Origin: Aphodoplasma sp045626925
GTDB taxonomy: Bacteria; Bacillota; Clostridia; UBA1381; UMGS1253
Length of the DNA stretch: 64,000 nucleotides
Assembly (NCBI GenBank): GCA_045626925.1
Contig: JAZUQZ010000003.1
Coordinates: 1-64,000 of the forward strand
Reading direction: 5' to 3'
The notes beneath the pieces are model-generated. The model searched no databases and was not told where the DNA came from. It worked only from the letters and a program-made list of their open reading frames with translations. Positions 53,714 through 61,107 of the stretch are shown here, piece after piece. Each line of letters starts with the position of its first letter. Positions within the stretch are counted from its first letter, which is position 1. Position numbers and translations under genes: made by a program.

Positions 53714-53741
53714 ATGACATCCTCGTTTGTGATATTATAAC
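53714..53741 (+). promoter_or_regulatory. probable promoter of OLE RNA
   Basis: ATGACA (53714-53719), 16 bp, TATAAC (53736-53741). Transcription would start near 53748, about 75 nt before the closing helix of the RNA. A downstream start cannot be excluded. Confidence 0.45.
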
Positions 53742-53814
53742 AAAGGTCTTTACAAAATAAGATTTTTATGATATATTTTAGTTGAATATGATAGTGTTTT
53801 ATAAAGTAGGCGGC

Positions 53815-54445
53815 ATATAAAATACGGTGGCGCAGTATTCTAGTCAGTTCTATCTATTCCCAAGACGGGCCTAAAAATCCGTTTAAGGGCATATCGATGA
53901 AGTTTCTGGTGCTTGCTTTGAACGCCCAGTTCGGGGTTGGTGCTGGAAGTTAAGGTTTCGGGGCGGTCCGCAATGGCATGTGGGTGCCGAACCCTGTTAC
54001 CGTGGAGACCTATACTTGTGGTTGCCAATGGATGTGGCAGAAGTCACATCTAAGTAGCTACGACTTAGGATAAAACCTGCATATCGGTGCTTTTTGTGCT
54101 GGGTGTAGAGTAGCCTGCCTTGAGTGGGAAAAGTCGGGATAACGGACAGACAGATGCGTGTTGGCCAATATGCGTTTGTTATTGCTGTTTGAAATTCGTT
54201 CTGCAAAAGAGGCTAAGAATAGATGTGACTGTAGAGGAAACCTCCTAGACTGTTGCTTCGCTGGCTTGCAAGGGATTGAAATACGGACTAAGTGGCAATC
54301 AGGTCATATATATGGCAACATATGTATAAGGTGCTTTAAAGGGAAACCGCCGTTTTGGCGACAATTCGGCAGCACTTTGGGAAAACCTACCTGACCTAAA
54401 GCCGTAAAATTTACTTTGTGGGTTGCCACCGTAAGTTATATGCTG
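53815..54445 (+). ncRNA. ole: OLE RNA (ornate, large, extremophilic RNA)
   Basis: About 610-630 nt without a credible reading frame and clearly more GC-rich than the spacers around it. The two ends pair perfectly: TACGGTGGC (53823-53831) with GCCACCGTA (54425-54433), closing a 611-nt domain. Inside are further helices, for example GGTTTCGG/CCGAACC (53954/53987), TGCCA/TGGCA (54023/54035), CTAAGT/ACTTAG (54050/54063) and CGCC/GGCG (54348/54357). The family is known to be about 600 nt, to sit directly before a gene for a membrane protein (OapA) among isoprenoid genes including dxs, and to form a membrane-bound ribonucleoprotein; here oapA-like, dxs and tlyA genes follow. Exact ends are estimated. 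Assignment rests on size, closure and context; a covariance search would settle it. Confidence 0.88.
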
Positions 54446-54476
54446 CTTACATATAGTTTTTGGAGTTGATTTTAAA

Positions 54477-55082
54477 TTGGGAAAGCGTCAAAACCTAAAG
54501 GTAAAGGCTGCAGGACAAAATATAAAGGTTAGTAATAAATGGACATTATTTGTAACAGCGCTGGCATTTGTTCTTACGGTTGCGATGAGTGTAATTTCGA
54601 CAGGAGCGGAAGGGCTTGGGCTTTTTAGTGCCATTTGTGTGCTGCTTTTAATCGTAATCCTTGGCATTTTATTTGATATAATAGGTATGGCTGTATCGAC
54701 GGCGAGCGAGGAACCATTTCATGCGATGGCGGCAAAAAAAATCCATGGTGCAAAGGAAAGCGTGACAATTATTCGCAGTGCCCAACAGATTTCAAGCGTA
54801 TGTAACGATGTAATAGGTGATATAGCGGGTATTATAAGTGGTGCAATGACAACGGCAATTGTTGTTGCTATATGTTCAAATACAAAGCAGAATGCTACAC
54901 TTTTAAACCTTGTTTTTGCCGGCGTTGTCGCAGCACTTATGATTGGCGGCAAAGCTGCGGGCAAGGGCATAGCTATGAAAAACAATAACACTATTGTGTT
55001 TATAATAGGCAAGCTTGTTTATGTATTTAAAAAGCTATTTTTTATTAAAGCTAAAACAAAGAAAAACAAAAGACAGGTGTAA
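54477..55082 (+). CDS. oapA: OLE-associated membrane protein OapA
   Basis: 201 residues. A basic N-terminus (GKRQNLKVKAAGQNIKVSNK) leads into four hydrophobic helices (about 22-45, 47-72, 110-135 and 140-160), with a loop ASEEPFHAMAAKKIHGAKES and a lysine-rich C-terminus (KAKTKKNKRQV). The loop and helix pattern recalls DUF21-type membrane domains. In Bacillus halodurans OapA binds OLE RNA and holds it at the membrane; the basic ends fit RNA binding. TTG start with TTTTTGGAGTTGAT upstream, 32-44 nt after the RNA. It ends 2 bp before dxs, so it is cotranscribed. Named from position and features. Confidence 0.85.
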   Translation: MGKRQNLKVKAAGQNIKVSNKWTLFVTALAFVLTVAMSVISTGAEGLGLFSAICVLLLIVILGILFDIIGMAVSTASEEPFHAMAAKKIHGAKESVTIIRSAQQISSVCNDVIGDIAGIISGAMTTAIVVAICSNTKQNATLLNLVFAGVVAALMIGGKAAGKGIAMKNNNTIVFIIGKLVYVFKKLFFIKAKTKKNKRQV

Positions 55083-55084
55083 CG

Positions 55085-56974
55085 ATGAATAGCATACTTG
55101 ATGAGTATAATTTTCCAATAGATTTAAAAGCGATGAATGCAGACGAGCTTTCTGCATTGTGTGGTAAAATACGCGCTTTTTTAATTGAAGCGGTGTCAAA
55201 AACAGGGGGTCACCTTGCATCAAATCTCGGTGTAGTAGAGCTTACAGTAGCACTTCACCGAGTTTTTAATATGCCTACCGACAAGATTGTGTTTGATGTA
55301 GGACACCAATCATATGTGCATAAAATCTTATCAGGTCGCAAGGATATGTTCGATACATTGCGTCAGGAAAATGGTCTTTCAGGCTTTCCGAAAACACAAG
55401 AAAGCAAGTACGATTCATTTAATACAGGACATAGCTCGACCTCTGTATCAGCGGCGCTTGGTCTTGCTCGTGCAAGGGATTTAAAGGGTCAGAAGCATAA
55501 AGTGATTGCGCTTATTGGTGATGGTGCACTTACGGGCGGTCTTGCATATGAGGCTATATGTGATGCCGGAAATGCAAAAAATGATTTGATTGTTATACTA
55601 AATGATAATGAGATGAGCGTAAGTAAAAATGTTGGCGGTATGAGTGAGTATCTTTCAAAAATTCGTACACGCCCGTCATATTTTAAGATAAAATCAGTTA
55701 CAGAGCGCACGCTTGGCAAGGTTCCTTTTGGTAAGACAATAAGCTCGTTTTTAAAATGGTTTAAAGAAGGCATCAAGCAGATGCTTATGCAACAAAATAT
55801 ATTTGAAGACCTCGGCTTTACTTATCTTGGGCCAGTAAATGGACACGACATACACAAGGTATCGGCGATGCTTGAATATGCAAAAAACACAAAGGGCCCT
55901 GTACTTGTGCATGTATGCACAAAAAAAGGACATGGCTATAAGCCTGCAGAAACAAGGCCACAGGCATTTCATGGGATATCGCGTTTTGATACTGTGTCAG
56001 GTAATTTGTTAAAAAAGAAGCTTACGGCCGATTATTCGGCGATTATGGGGCGCCATTTGGTGCGCATTGCAAAAGAAAATGAAAGCGTTGTTGCGATAAG
56101 TCCGGCAATGACTCTTGGAAGTGGACTAAAAACATATGCACGCACACTACCGAAACGCTTTTTCGATGTTGGAATATGCGAAGGGCATGCTGTGACGAGC
56201 GCTGCAGGTCTTGCAATAAGTGGGTTTGTACCTGTTGTTTGTATATATTCCTCGTTTTTACAGAGGGCATATGACCAGATAGTGCACGATGTCGCTATGC
56301 AAAATCTTCATGTTGTTTTTTGTATAGATAGGGCAGGGGTTGTTGGTGAGGACGGCGAAACACACCAGGGCGTATTTGATATTGCATTTATGCGCCAGAT
56401 TCCTAATATGTCGATTTTGGCACCATCGTGTTTTTATGAGCTTGAGCATATGTTAAAGTATGCTATAAATGAGCATCGCGGACCGATATGCATACGATAT
56501 CCGCGCGGCGCAATGCAGTATACAGGCGAAAGGTTTGATTTTAGTTTTGGCAAGAGTCATATTGTGCACGAGGGAAACGATGTTACAATTATTGCAGTAG
56601 GAAACCTTTTAGAAGCGGCAACAAACGCAGCAAAACAGCTTGAACAAAAGGGTGTAAATGCAGAGGTAATAAACCTTGGGACAATAAAGCCGCTTGATGA
56701 AGAAACGATTATAAAATCTGTTAAAAAGACAAATGCAGTTTTGACACTTGAGGACGGTATAATAGAGGGCGGTATAGGAGAGCAAATCGGTGCAATTTTG
56801 CAGAAAAACAATATAGATGCGGTTGTTGAAAATCGTGGATATGATAAATTTGTAGCACAAGCAAAGGTCAGTTCGATACATCAAAAATATGGTCTTGATG
56901 ATAGGGGTATATTTGATTGGGCTGTATCTGCTGTTGAAAAAAAGAGAGGTTATAACTTTGGCGAAAAAGCTTAG
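55085..56974 (+). CDS. dxs: 1-deoxy-D-xylulose-5-phosphate synthase
   Basis: 629 residues, full length. Thiamine diphosphate site GDGALTGGLAYEAICDAGN with NDNEMSVSKNVGG, N-terminal GGHLASNLGVVELTVALH, and catalytic-region VVCIYSSFLQRAYDQIVHDVAMQNLHVVF with the Glu-containing VGEDGETHQGVFD. First step of the MEP isoprenoid pathway. It starts 2 bp after oapA and overlaps tlyA by 17 bp, which places OLE RNA, OapA and isoprenoid supply on one transcript. Confidence 0.95.
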   Translation: MNSILDEYNFPIDLKAMNADELSALCGKIRAFLIEAVSKTGGHLASNLGVVELTVALHRVFNMPTDKIVFDVGHQSYVHKILSGRKDMFDTLRQENGLSGFPKTQESKYDSFNTGHSSTSVSAALGLARARDLKGQKHKVIALIGDGALTGGLAYEAICDAGNAKNDLIVILNDNEMSVSKNVGGMSEYLSKIRTRPSYFKIKSVTERTLGKVPFGKTISSFLKWFKEGIKQMLMQQNIFEDLGFTYLGPVNGHDIHKVSAMLEYAKNTKGPVLVHVCTKKGHGYKPAETRPQAFHGISRFDTVSGNLLKKKLTADYSAIMGRHLVRIAKENESVVAISPAMTLGSGLKTYARTLPKRFFDVGICEGHAVTSAAGLAISGFVPVVCIYSSFLQRAYDQIVHDVAMQNLHVVFCIDRAGVVGEDGETHQGVFDIAFMRQIPNMSILAPSCFYELEHMLKYAINEHRGPICIRYPRGAMQYTGERFDFSFGKSHIVHEGNDVTIIAVGNLLEAATNAAKQLEQKGVNAEVINLGTIKPLDEETIIKSVKKTNAVLTLEDGIIEGGIGEQIGAILQKNNIDAVVENRGYDKFVAQAKVSSIHQKYGLDDRGIFDWAVSAVEKKRGYNFGEKA

Positions 56975-57773
56975 AGCTGATGAATTTTTAGTGCGTCACG
57001 CGCTTGCTGATGATATAGTTCATGCGCGAGCACTTATTATGAGTGGAGTCGTGTATATAGGTGAGCAAAGATGTGATACATCGGGACAGATGCTCGACGA
57101 AGGCACATATGTAGAGGTGCGTGATAAAAACAGAAAATATGTGAGTCGCGGCGGATTAAAGCTTGAAAAAGCGCTTAGTGAATTTGGGCTTGATTTAAAT
57201 GGTGTAGTCGCGATGGATATTGGTGCATCAACGGGTGGCTTTACCGATTGCATGCTCATAAATGGAGCAAAAAAGGTATATAGCGTCGATGTCGGTTATG
57301 GCCAGCTTGCGTGGAAATTGCGCAGTGATAGCCGTGTTGTGAATATGGAAAGGACGAATGTTCGCTTTTTGAGTGCTGAGAATCTTGATGAGATGATTGA
57401 TTTTATATCTGTGGATGTTTCATTTATTTCGCTTGCACTCATTTTGCCGGTTATGCGCGACATTATGTCACAGAACGGTGAAGCAGTAGTTCTTGTGAAG
57501 CCACAGTTTGAAGCAAAACGCGACCAAGTAGGTGACAAAGGGGTTGTAACTGATAGAGATGTTCATACAGAGGTTATAAAAAATTGTATTGATTATGCTA
57601 CTAAAAACAACTTTGATGTGTGTGCGTTGACATATTCGCCGATAAAAGGGCCGGAGGGCAATATAGAGTATCTTATGCATTTGCAGCGCGGAGATGGCAG
57701 TGTAAAAATAAATGAGGATGAAATTTTAAAAGCTGTAAATGAGTCGCACGAAGCGGTGCTTACGCGCCATTAG
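56958..57773 (+). CDS. tlyA: TlyA family 2'-O-methyltransferase (rRNA, hemolysin-like)
   Basis: 271 residues from a TTG at 56958 with AGAGAGGTTATAAC upstream; the frame from 56889 lies inside dxs. An N-terminal S4 domain (LRADEFLVRHALADDIVHARALIMSGVVYIG) is followed by an SAM methyltransferase with MDIGASTGGFTDCML and FISVDVSFISLALILPV. The K-D-K-E-type residues of TlyA are plausible (Lys in SRGGLKLEKAL). Methylates cytidines in 16S/23S rRNA. The dxs-tlyA order is widespread in Firmicutes. Confidence 0.92.
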   Translation: MAKKLRADEFLVRHALADDIVHARALIMSGVVYIGEQRCDTSGQMLDEGTYVEVRDKNRKYVSRGGLKLEKALSEFGLDLNGVVAMDIGASTGGFTDCMLINGAKKVYSVDVGYGQLAWKLRSDSRVVNMERTNVRFLSAENLDEMIDFISVDVSFISLALILPVMRDIMSQNGEAVVLVKPQFEAKRDQVGDKGVVTDRDVHTEVIKNCIDYATKNNFDVCALTYSPIKGPEGNIEYLMHLQRGDGSVKINEDEILKAVNESHEAVLTRH

Positions 57774-57814
57774 GAGCGGACAATATATTAAAATATCAAG
57801 GGGCGGGAGATTAT

Positions 57815-58024
57815 ATGTATTCACCGGATATTGAACCAAAATGCGCATTATGTCAAATGGGGGAGCCACTTCCGGGCAATAAAGAGGTTGTGTGCGACAA
57901 ATATGGCGTTGTGCCATATGATTATGTGTGTAAAAAATATAAATATGATATATTTAAAAAGAAGGTAAGAAGGAAAAACGGACTTGATGGACAATTCAGT
58001 GATGACGATTTTTCGATTGAATAG
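57815..58024 (+). CDS. small conserved-type cysteine protein downstream of tlyA
   Basis: 69 residues. Four cysteines: CALC (10-13), Cys27 and Cys39 (VVCDKYGVVPYDYVCKKYKYD), a spacing fit for one zinc or iron site, then a basic stretch (FKKKVRRKNG) and an acidic end. I recall similar short proteins in clostridia but know no function. ATG follows AAGGGGCGGGAGA. Last gene of the OLE-oapA-dxs-tlyA unit; a terminator follows. Confidence 0.75.
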   Translation: MYSPDIEPKCALCQMGEPLPGNKEVVCDKYGVVPYDYVCKKYKYDIFKKKVRRKNGLDGQFSDDDFSIE

Positions 58025-58044
58025 AAATATTATAAGAAAAATAA

Positions 58045-58080
58045 AAAGCCGAGTACAAATATAAAAGTACTCGGCTTTAA
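58045..58080. terminator. bidirectional terminator
   Basis: Stem AAAGCCGAGTAC/GTACTCGGCTTT (58045-58056 and 58067-58078) with a 10-nt A-rich loop. Ends the OLE operon and the convergent AbrB gene. Confidence 0.88.
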
Positions 58081-58081
58081 T

Positions 58082-58321
58082 TTATTTTTGAAGCTCTTTT
58101 ACACATTCGGGGCATATGTTTTTGCCTTTGTAAATGAAGATATCTTTTGAACTACCACAAAATATACAACATAGCTCGTGTTTTTTGAGCATTATCATAT
58201 CGTTGTCAACATATATCTCAAGTTCGTCTTTTTCTTCAATGTCAAATGTGCGACGAAGCTCTATCGGAAGTACAATTCGTCCAAGCTCGTCAACTTTTCT
58301 AATGATGCCTGTCGATTTCAT
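58082..58321 (-). CDS. AbrB/SpoVT-type transition regulator with zinc-finger-like tail
   Basis: 79 residues. The first 50 are a swapped-hairpin AbrB domain (KSTGIIRKVDELGRIVLPIELRRTF, then EKDELEIYVDNDMIMLKK). The C-terminus has two C-x-x-C pairs (CCIFCGS, ICPECVKEL) that could bind zinc. AbrB-type proteins regulate transition-phase and sporulation genes. ATG after GAGGAGTGGTTAATA. Own promoter. Confidence 0.92.
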   Translation of the reverse strand: MKSTGIIRKVDELGRIVLPIELRRTFDIEEKDELEIYVDNDMIMLKKHELCCIFCGSSKDIFIYKGKNICPECVKELQK

Positions 58322-58387
58322 TATTAACCACTCCTCACAAAATTTATTGCAAAATATAAATTATGTTAAAAAAATGATGATGAAAAC

Positions 58388-58416
58388 ATTTTAGCATAGT
58401 TTGTATACTAAGTCAA
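58388..58416 (-). promoter_or_regulatory. promoter of the AbrB-type gene
   Basis: Reverse-strand TTGACT (58411-58416) and TAAAAT (58388-58393), 17 bp apart. It overlaps the end of the truncated frame upstream. Confidence 0.7.
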
Positions 58417-58675
58417 GCAACGATTTGGAAAAAATTTGAAAATAATTTTTATGTTCGTCAAGCATAGCAAGATAGGATTTCTGATTCCCGGGATGGCATG
58501 CGGTATATACCTTATCAATAGAAAAGGTTTGCCTGAGCGTATCCACAGCCTCCATCTCCTGAGATATAACTCTACGGTGCGCCTCATCAAAATCATCAAT
58601 ATCGGTATATTCATTTATAGTGGGATGAAGCGTGTGTCCATACATAGGAAATACAGAAAAACAAGCGTAAACAGA
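58391..58675 (-). pseudogene. truncated gene of unknown function (C-terminal fragment)
   Basis: A reverse-strand frame open from 58762 to 58391. Its first 29 residues are antisense to a transposase fragment and are not credible. The rest (VYACFSVFPMYGHTLHPTIN and onward, then HRRVISQEMEAVDTLRQTFS, ending SKSLLDLVYKLC) looks like a genuine soluble protein end of about 94 residues with no start or ribosome site. It was probably cut by the neighbouring insertion sequence. Family not recognised. Confidence 0.45.
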
Positions 58676-58815
58676 CTTGGATAACTGCAAATCAAAATGG
58701 CAGGAAAAATACCCGTATTCATTTAAACCATGGGAAGATAATTGGAATGAGGTATGTAGCATGTTTAACTATGTTCCTGAACTTAGAAAAATAATGTATA
58801 CAACAAAATATACTA
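58671..58815 (+). mobile_element. fragment of an IS256 (mutator) family transposase
   Basis: The forward frame reads CKSKWQEKYPYSFKPWEDNW, then NEVCSMFNYVPELRKIMYTT. This matches the C-terminal part of IS256-family transposases (K-W-x-x-x-Y-P...S-W-x-x-N-W...F-x-Y-P-x-x-I-R-K-x-I-Y-T-T-N). A stop lies just upstream at 58668 and similarity ends after YTT, so only about 45 codons remain, without catalytic residues. Terminal repeats were not found. A scar of an old insertion. Confidence 0.75.
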
Positions 58816-58899
58816 ATACTATATTTGTTATATTTTGGAACAACACACAGGTTGCTCCCTACTTTTTGCGGTCTGGGGTTTTTACATACCCATTATTTT

Positions 58900-59886
58900 T
58901 TATAAAGGCATATAATATGTAATCATAGGCACCGGATGTGCAAATCCTGTTCTTTCGTATGCTCTTCTTGCAGGAGCATGACCGTCATCAAGGCCTGTAT
59001 GAACTCTTGCATACTGACAGCCTTTTTTCAGTAATTCACCCTTTAAGAAGCCGTACATTCTCGATGCAATTCTTAAGCCTCTTGAGCTTAAGGATACACC
59101 GTTATAACCGAATATACCAAGTTTTCCGTCCTTTTCGTATCTCAGAGAACAAAAACCGTGAATTTCACCATTCAGTATTGCAACATAAAAATCTGCTGCT
59201 TTAAATGATTTTAAAAGAGACTCTTTAAAAACTTTTTTCCAGTCAGGCTTAACAAGATAATAAAGTTCTTCGCCCAGACAATCTTTATATGCAGCGTGAA
59301 TTGCCTCCCAGGAAGCATATGCAATTTCCAGAACCTTGTCAGTGTGTTCTTCTTTCATCGGTATGATTATAAGGTCGCCAGGATTTTCTTCTTTATATGT
59401 TTCTTCAAGCTTCATATAGTATTCAACCTGAGGCAATCCTCTTGAAAAACCAAGCTTTTCATATGCTTTTCTTGCAGGAGCGTGACCGTCATCAAGGCCG
59501 GTTGAAACTTGTGCCGCAACACATTTCTTTTCTTTAAAAAGATTTAGAACTGTATTGTTTAATTTTCCTGCAATCCCCAAACCTCTTGCATCAGGGGATA
59601 CTGCGTTATTAAGGATTTCACCGATTTGGTTTTTTTCATCTATGTTGTAAGTTGTAAATCCCATAACTTTATTGTCGCAAAGAGCAATAAAGCCTTTTCC
59701 TGCGTTAAGGAAATTATGTACAGCCTGTTTTTTTGCTTCCTGCCAGTTTTCGTATAAAAAATTATATATTTCTTCCCCTAAGATTTCCTTGTCGACTTCT
59801 CTTATAGGAATCCATGCTTTTGCCGCAATTTCAGCAGCCGCTTCTATGTAATCACTGTGTGGTGCAACAATTTTTATTTCTTTCAT
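58900..59886 (-). CDS. tandem GNAT acetyltransferase (two GNAT domains)
   Basis: 328 residues made of two related GNAT domains (about 1-158 and 170-328). Each ends with nearly the same segment: STGLDDGHAPARKAYEKLGF and HTGLDDGHAPARRAYERTGF, showing an internal duplication. Acetyl-CoA loops are VSPDARGLGIAGKL and VSLSSRGLRIASRM; both lack the full R-x-x-G-x-G/A. Codon use shows few of the CGC and GCG codons common in neighbours, and it lies beside an insertion-sequence scar, so recent acquisition is possible. Substrate unknown. Confidence 0.85.
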   Translation of the reverse strand: MKEIKIVAPHSDYIEAAAEIAAKAWIPIREVDKEILGEEIYNFLYENWQEAKKQAVHNFLNAGKGFIALCDNKVMGFTTYNIDEKNQIGEILNNAVSPDARGLGIAGKLNNTVLNLFKEKKCVAAQVSTGLDDGHAPARKAYEKLGFSRGLPQVEYYMKLEETYKEENPGDLIIIPMKEEHTDKVLEIAYASWEAIHAAYKDCLGEELYYLVKPDWKKVFKESLLKSFKAADFYVAILNGEIHGFCSLRYEKDGKLGIFGYNGVSLSSRGLRIASRMYGFLKGELLKKGCQYARVHTGLDDGHAPARRAYERTGFAHPVPMITYYMPL

Positions 59887-60056
59887 TTAAAATCGCCTCA
59901 TAATTGTATGTTGTTTTTGTAAAATATTTTATTGTTATATTATTTTATAAAATATTCTTTATTTAAAAGGAGAAATTATATGGCAAAAAATTTAACCCCT
60001 TTTTCAGATATTTTTATTACCTTCCGAAATATTTTATCAAAGTTCTTTCACAAGTG
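59887..60056. other. A/T-rich spacer with one very short open frame
   Basis: Between convergent-facing guaA and the GNAT promoter region. A 32-codon frame at 59979-60077 (MAKNLTPFFRYFYYLPKYFI) has a good ribosome site, AAAAGGAGAAATT, but runs into the guaA terminator. Nothing else seen. Confidence 0.3.
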
Positions 60057-60090
60057 CCAAAAAAGTCCCTAAAATAGGGGCTTTTGAAAT
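60056..60090 (-). terminator. terminator of guaA
   Basis: On the reverse strand AAAAGCCCCTA pairs with TAGGGACTTTT around a 3-4-nt loop, with a T run after it. Confidence 0.7.
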
Positions 60091-60095
60091 GCATT

Positions 60096-61076
60096 TTATT
60101 CCCACTCGATGGTTGCCGGAGCTTTTGGGCTAAGGTCATAAAGCACACGACATACACCGCCAACTTCGTTTAAAATTCTGTCCGCAATTTTCTTTAAAAT
60201 TGCCCAGTCAATTTCCGGCACAGTAGCGCTCATAGCGTCAACAGTATTGACCGCACGGATAATTACAGGCCAATCAAATACGCGCTTTCCGTCGCGCACA
60301 CCTGTCGAACGAAAATCAGGCACAACAGTAAAGAATTGCCAAACCTTGTCCGTAAGACCTGCTATATCAAACTCTTCGCGCAAAATTGCATCCGATTCAC
60401 GAAGTGCCTCCAAACGCTCGCGAGTAATTGCCCCAAGGCAACGCACCCCAAGACCTGGTCCCGGGAATGGCTGACGGTCGACCATTTCGACCGGCAAACC
60501 CAACGCCTTGCCGACTACTCTTACTTCGTCTTTGTATAAAAGCTTTACCGGTTCAACAAGTTCAAACTGCATATCTTCCGGCAAACCGCCGACATTGTGA
60601 TGTGCTTTTACGCCGTCACTTTCAAGTATGTCGGGATAAATCGTGCCTTGTGCAAGAAAAGATATCCCCTCAAGTTTGCTTGCTTCTTCGTCGAATACTT
60701 TTATAAATTCTCCGCCTATAATTTTGCGTTTTGTTTCAGGCTCTTCAACATCTTTTAAAAGCTCTAAAAATCGGTCTGTTGCATCGATATAAATAAGATT
60801 TGCATCAAGCTTGTTTCTAAAAACTTCTACAACATTTTCACTTTCGCCTTTGCGCATCAAGCCGTGGTTTACATGCACACAAACGAGCTGTTTTCCAATT
60901 GCTTTAATCAAAAGAGCAGCAACAACAGACGAATCGACGCCACCCGATAGGGCCAAAAGCACCTTTTTGTCGCCGACCTGGTCACGAACAATTTTGACCT
61001 GCTCATCAATAAACTGATTTGCAAGTGCTTCTGTGGTAATGCGTTGCATACTTTCTGGACGGATATTTGAATTCAT
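60096..61076 (-). CDS. guaA: GMP synthase ATP-pyrophosphatase subunit (no glutaminase domain)
   Basis: 326 residues, against about 510 for the usual two-domain GuaA. The P-loop SGGVDSSVVAALLIKAIG (about 44-61) and the dimerisation/XMP domain (RQPFPGPGLGVRCLGAI, and the C-terminal DLSPKAPATIEWE) are intact, but the N-terminal glutamine amidotransferase domain is missing. The start region (RPESMQRITTEALANQFIDEQV) corresponds to the linker, and there is no amidotransferase gene upstream. It would need a separate glutaminase subunit, as in archaea, or free ammonia. Confidence 0.93.
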   Translation of the reverse strand: MNSNIRPESMQRITTEALANQFIDEQVKIVRDQVGDKKVLLALSGGVDSSVVAALLIKAIGKQLVCVHVNHGLMRKGESENVVEVFRNKLDANLIYIDATDRFLELLKDVEEPETKRKIIGGEFIKVFDEEASKLEGISFLAQGTIYPDILESDGVKAHHNVGGLPEDMQFELVEPVKLLYKDEVRVVGKALGLPVEMVDRQPFPGPGLGVRCLGAITRERLEALRESDAILREEFDIAGLTDKVWQFFTVVPDFRSTGVRDGKRVFDWPVIIRAVNTVDAMSATVPEIDWAILKKIADRILNEVGGVCRVLYDLSPKAPATIEWE

Positions 61077-61107
61077 ATTACTTCATCCTTTCTAAATTTT
61101 GTATATA

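Noticed and set aside
53840..54394. Open frames of 60-80 codons on both strands within the OLE RNA interval
   Set aside because: No ribosome sites, implausible composition, and they lie in a structured RNA closed by a perfect end-to-end helix.
58676..58762. N-terminal 29 residues of the 123-codon reverse frame
   Set aside because: They are antisense to the recognisable IS256 transposase fragment and have no ribosome site, so only the later part is treated as a gene remnant.
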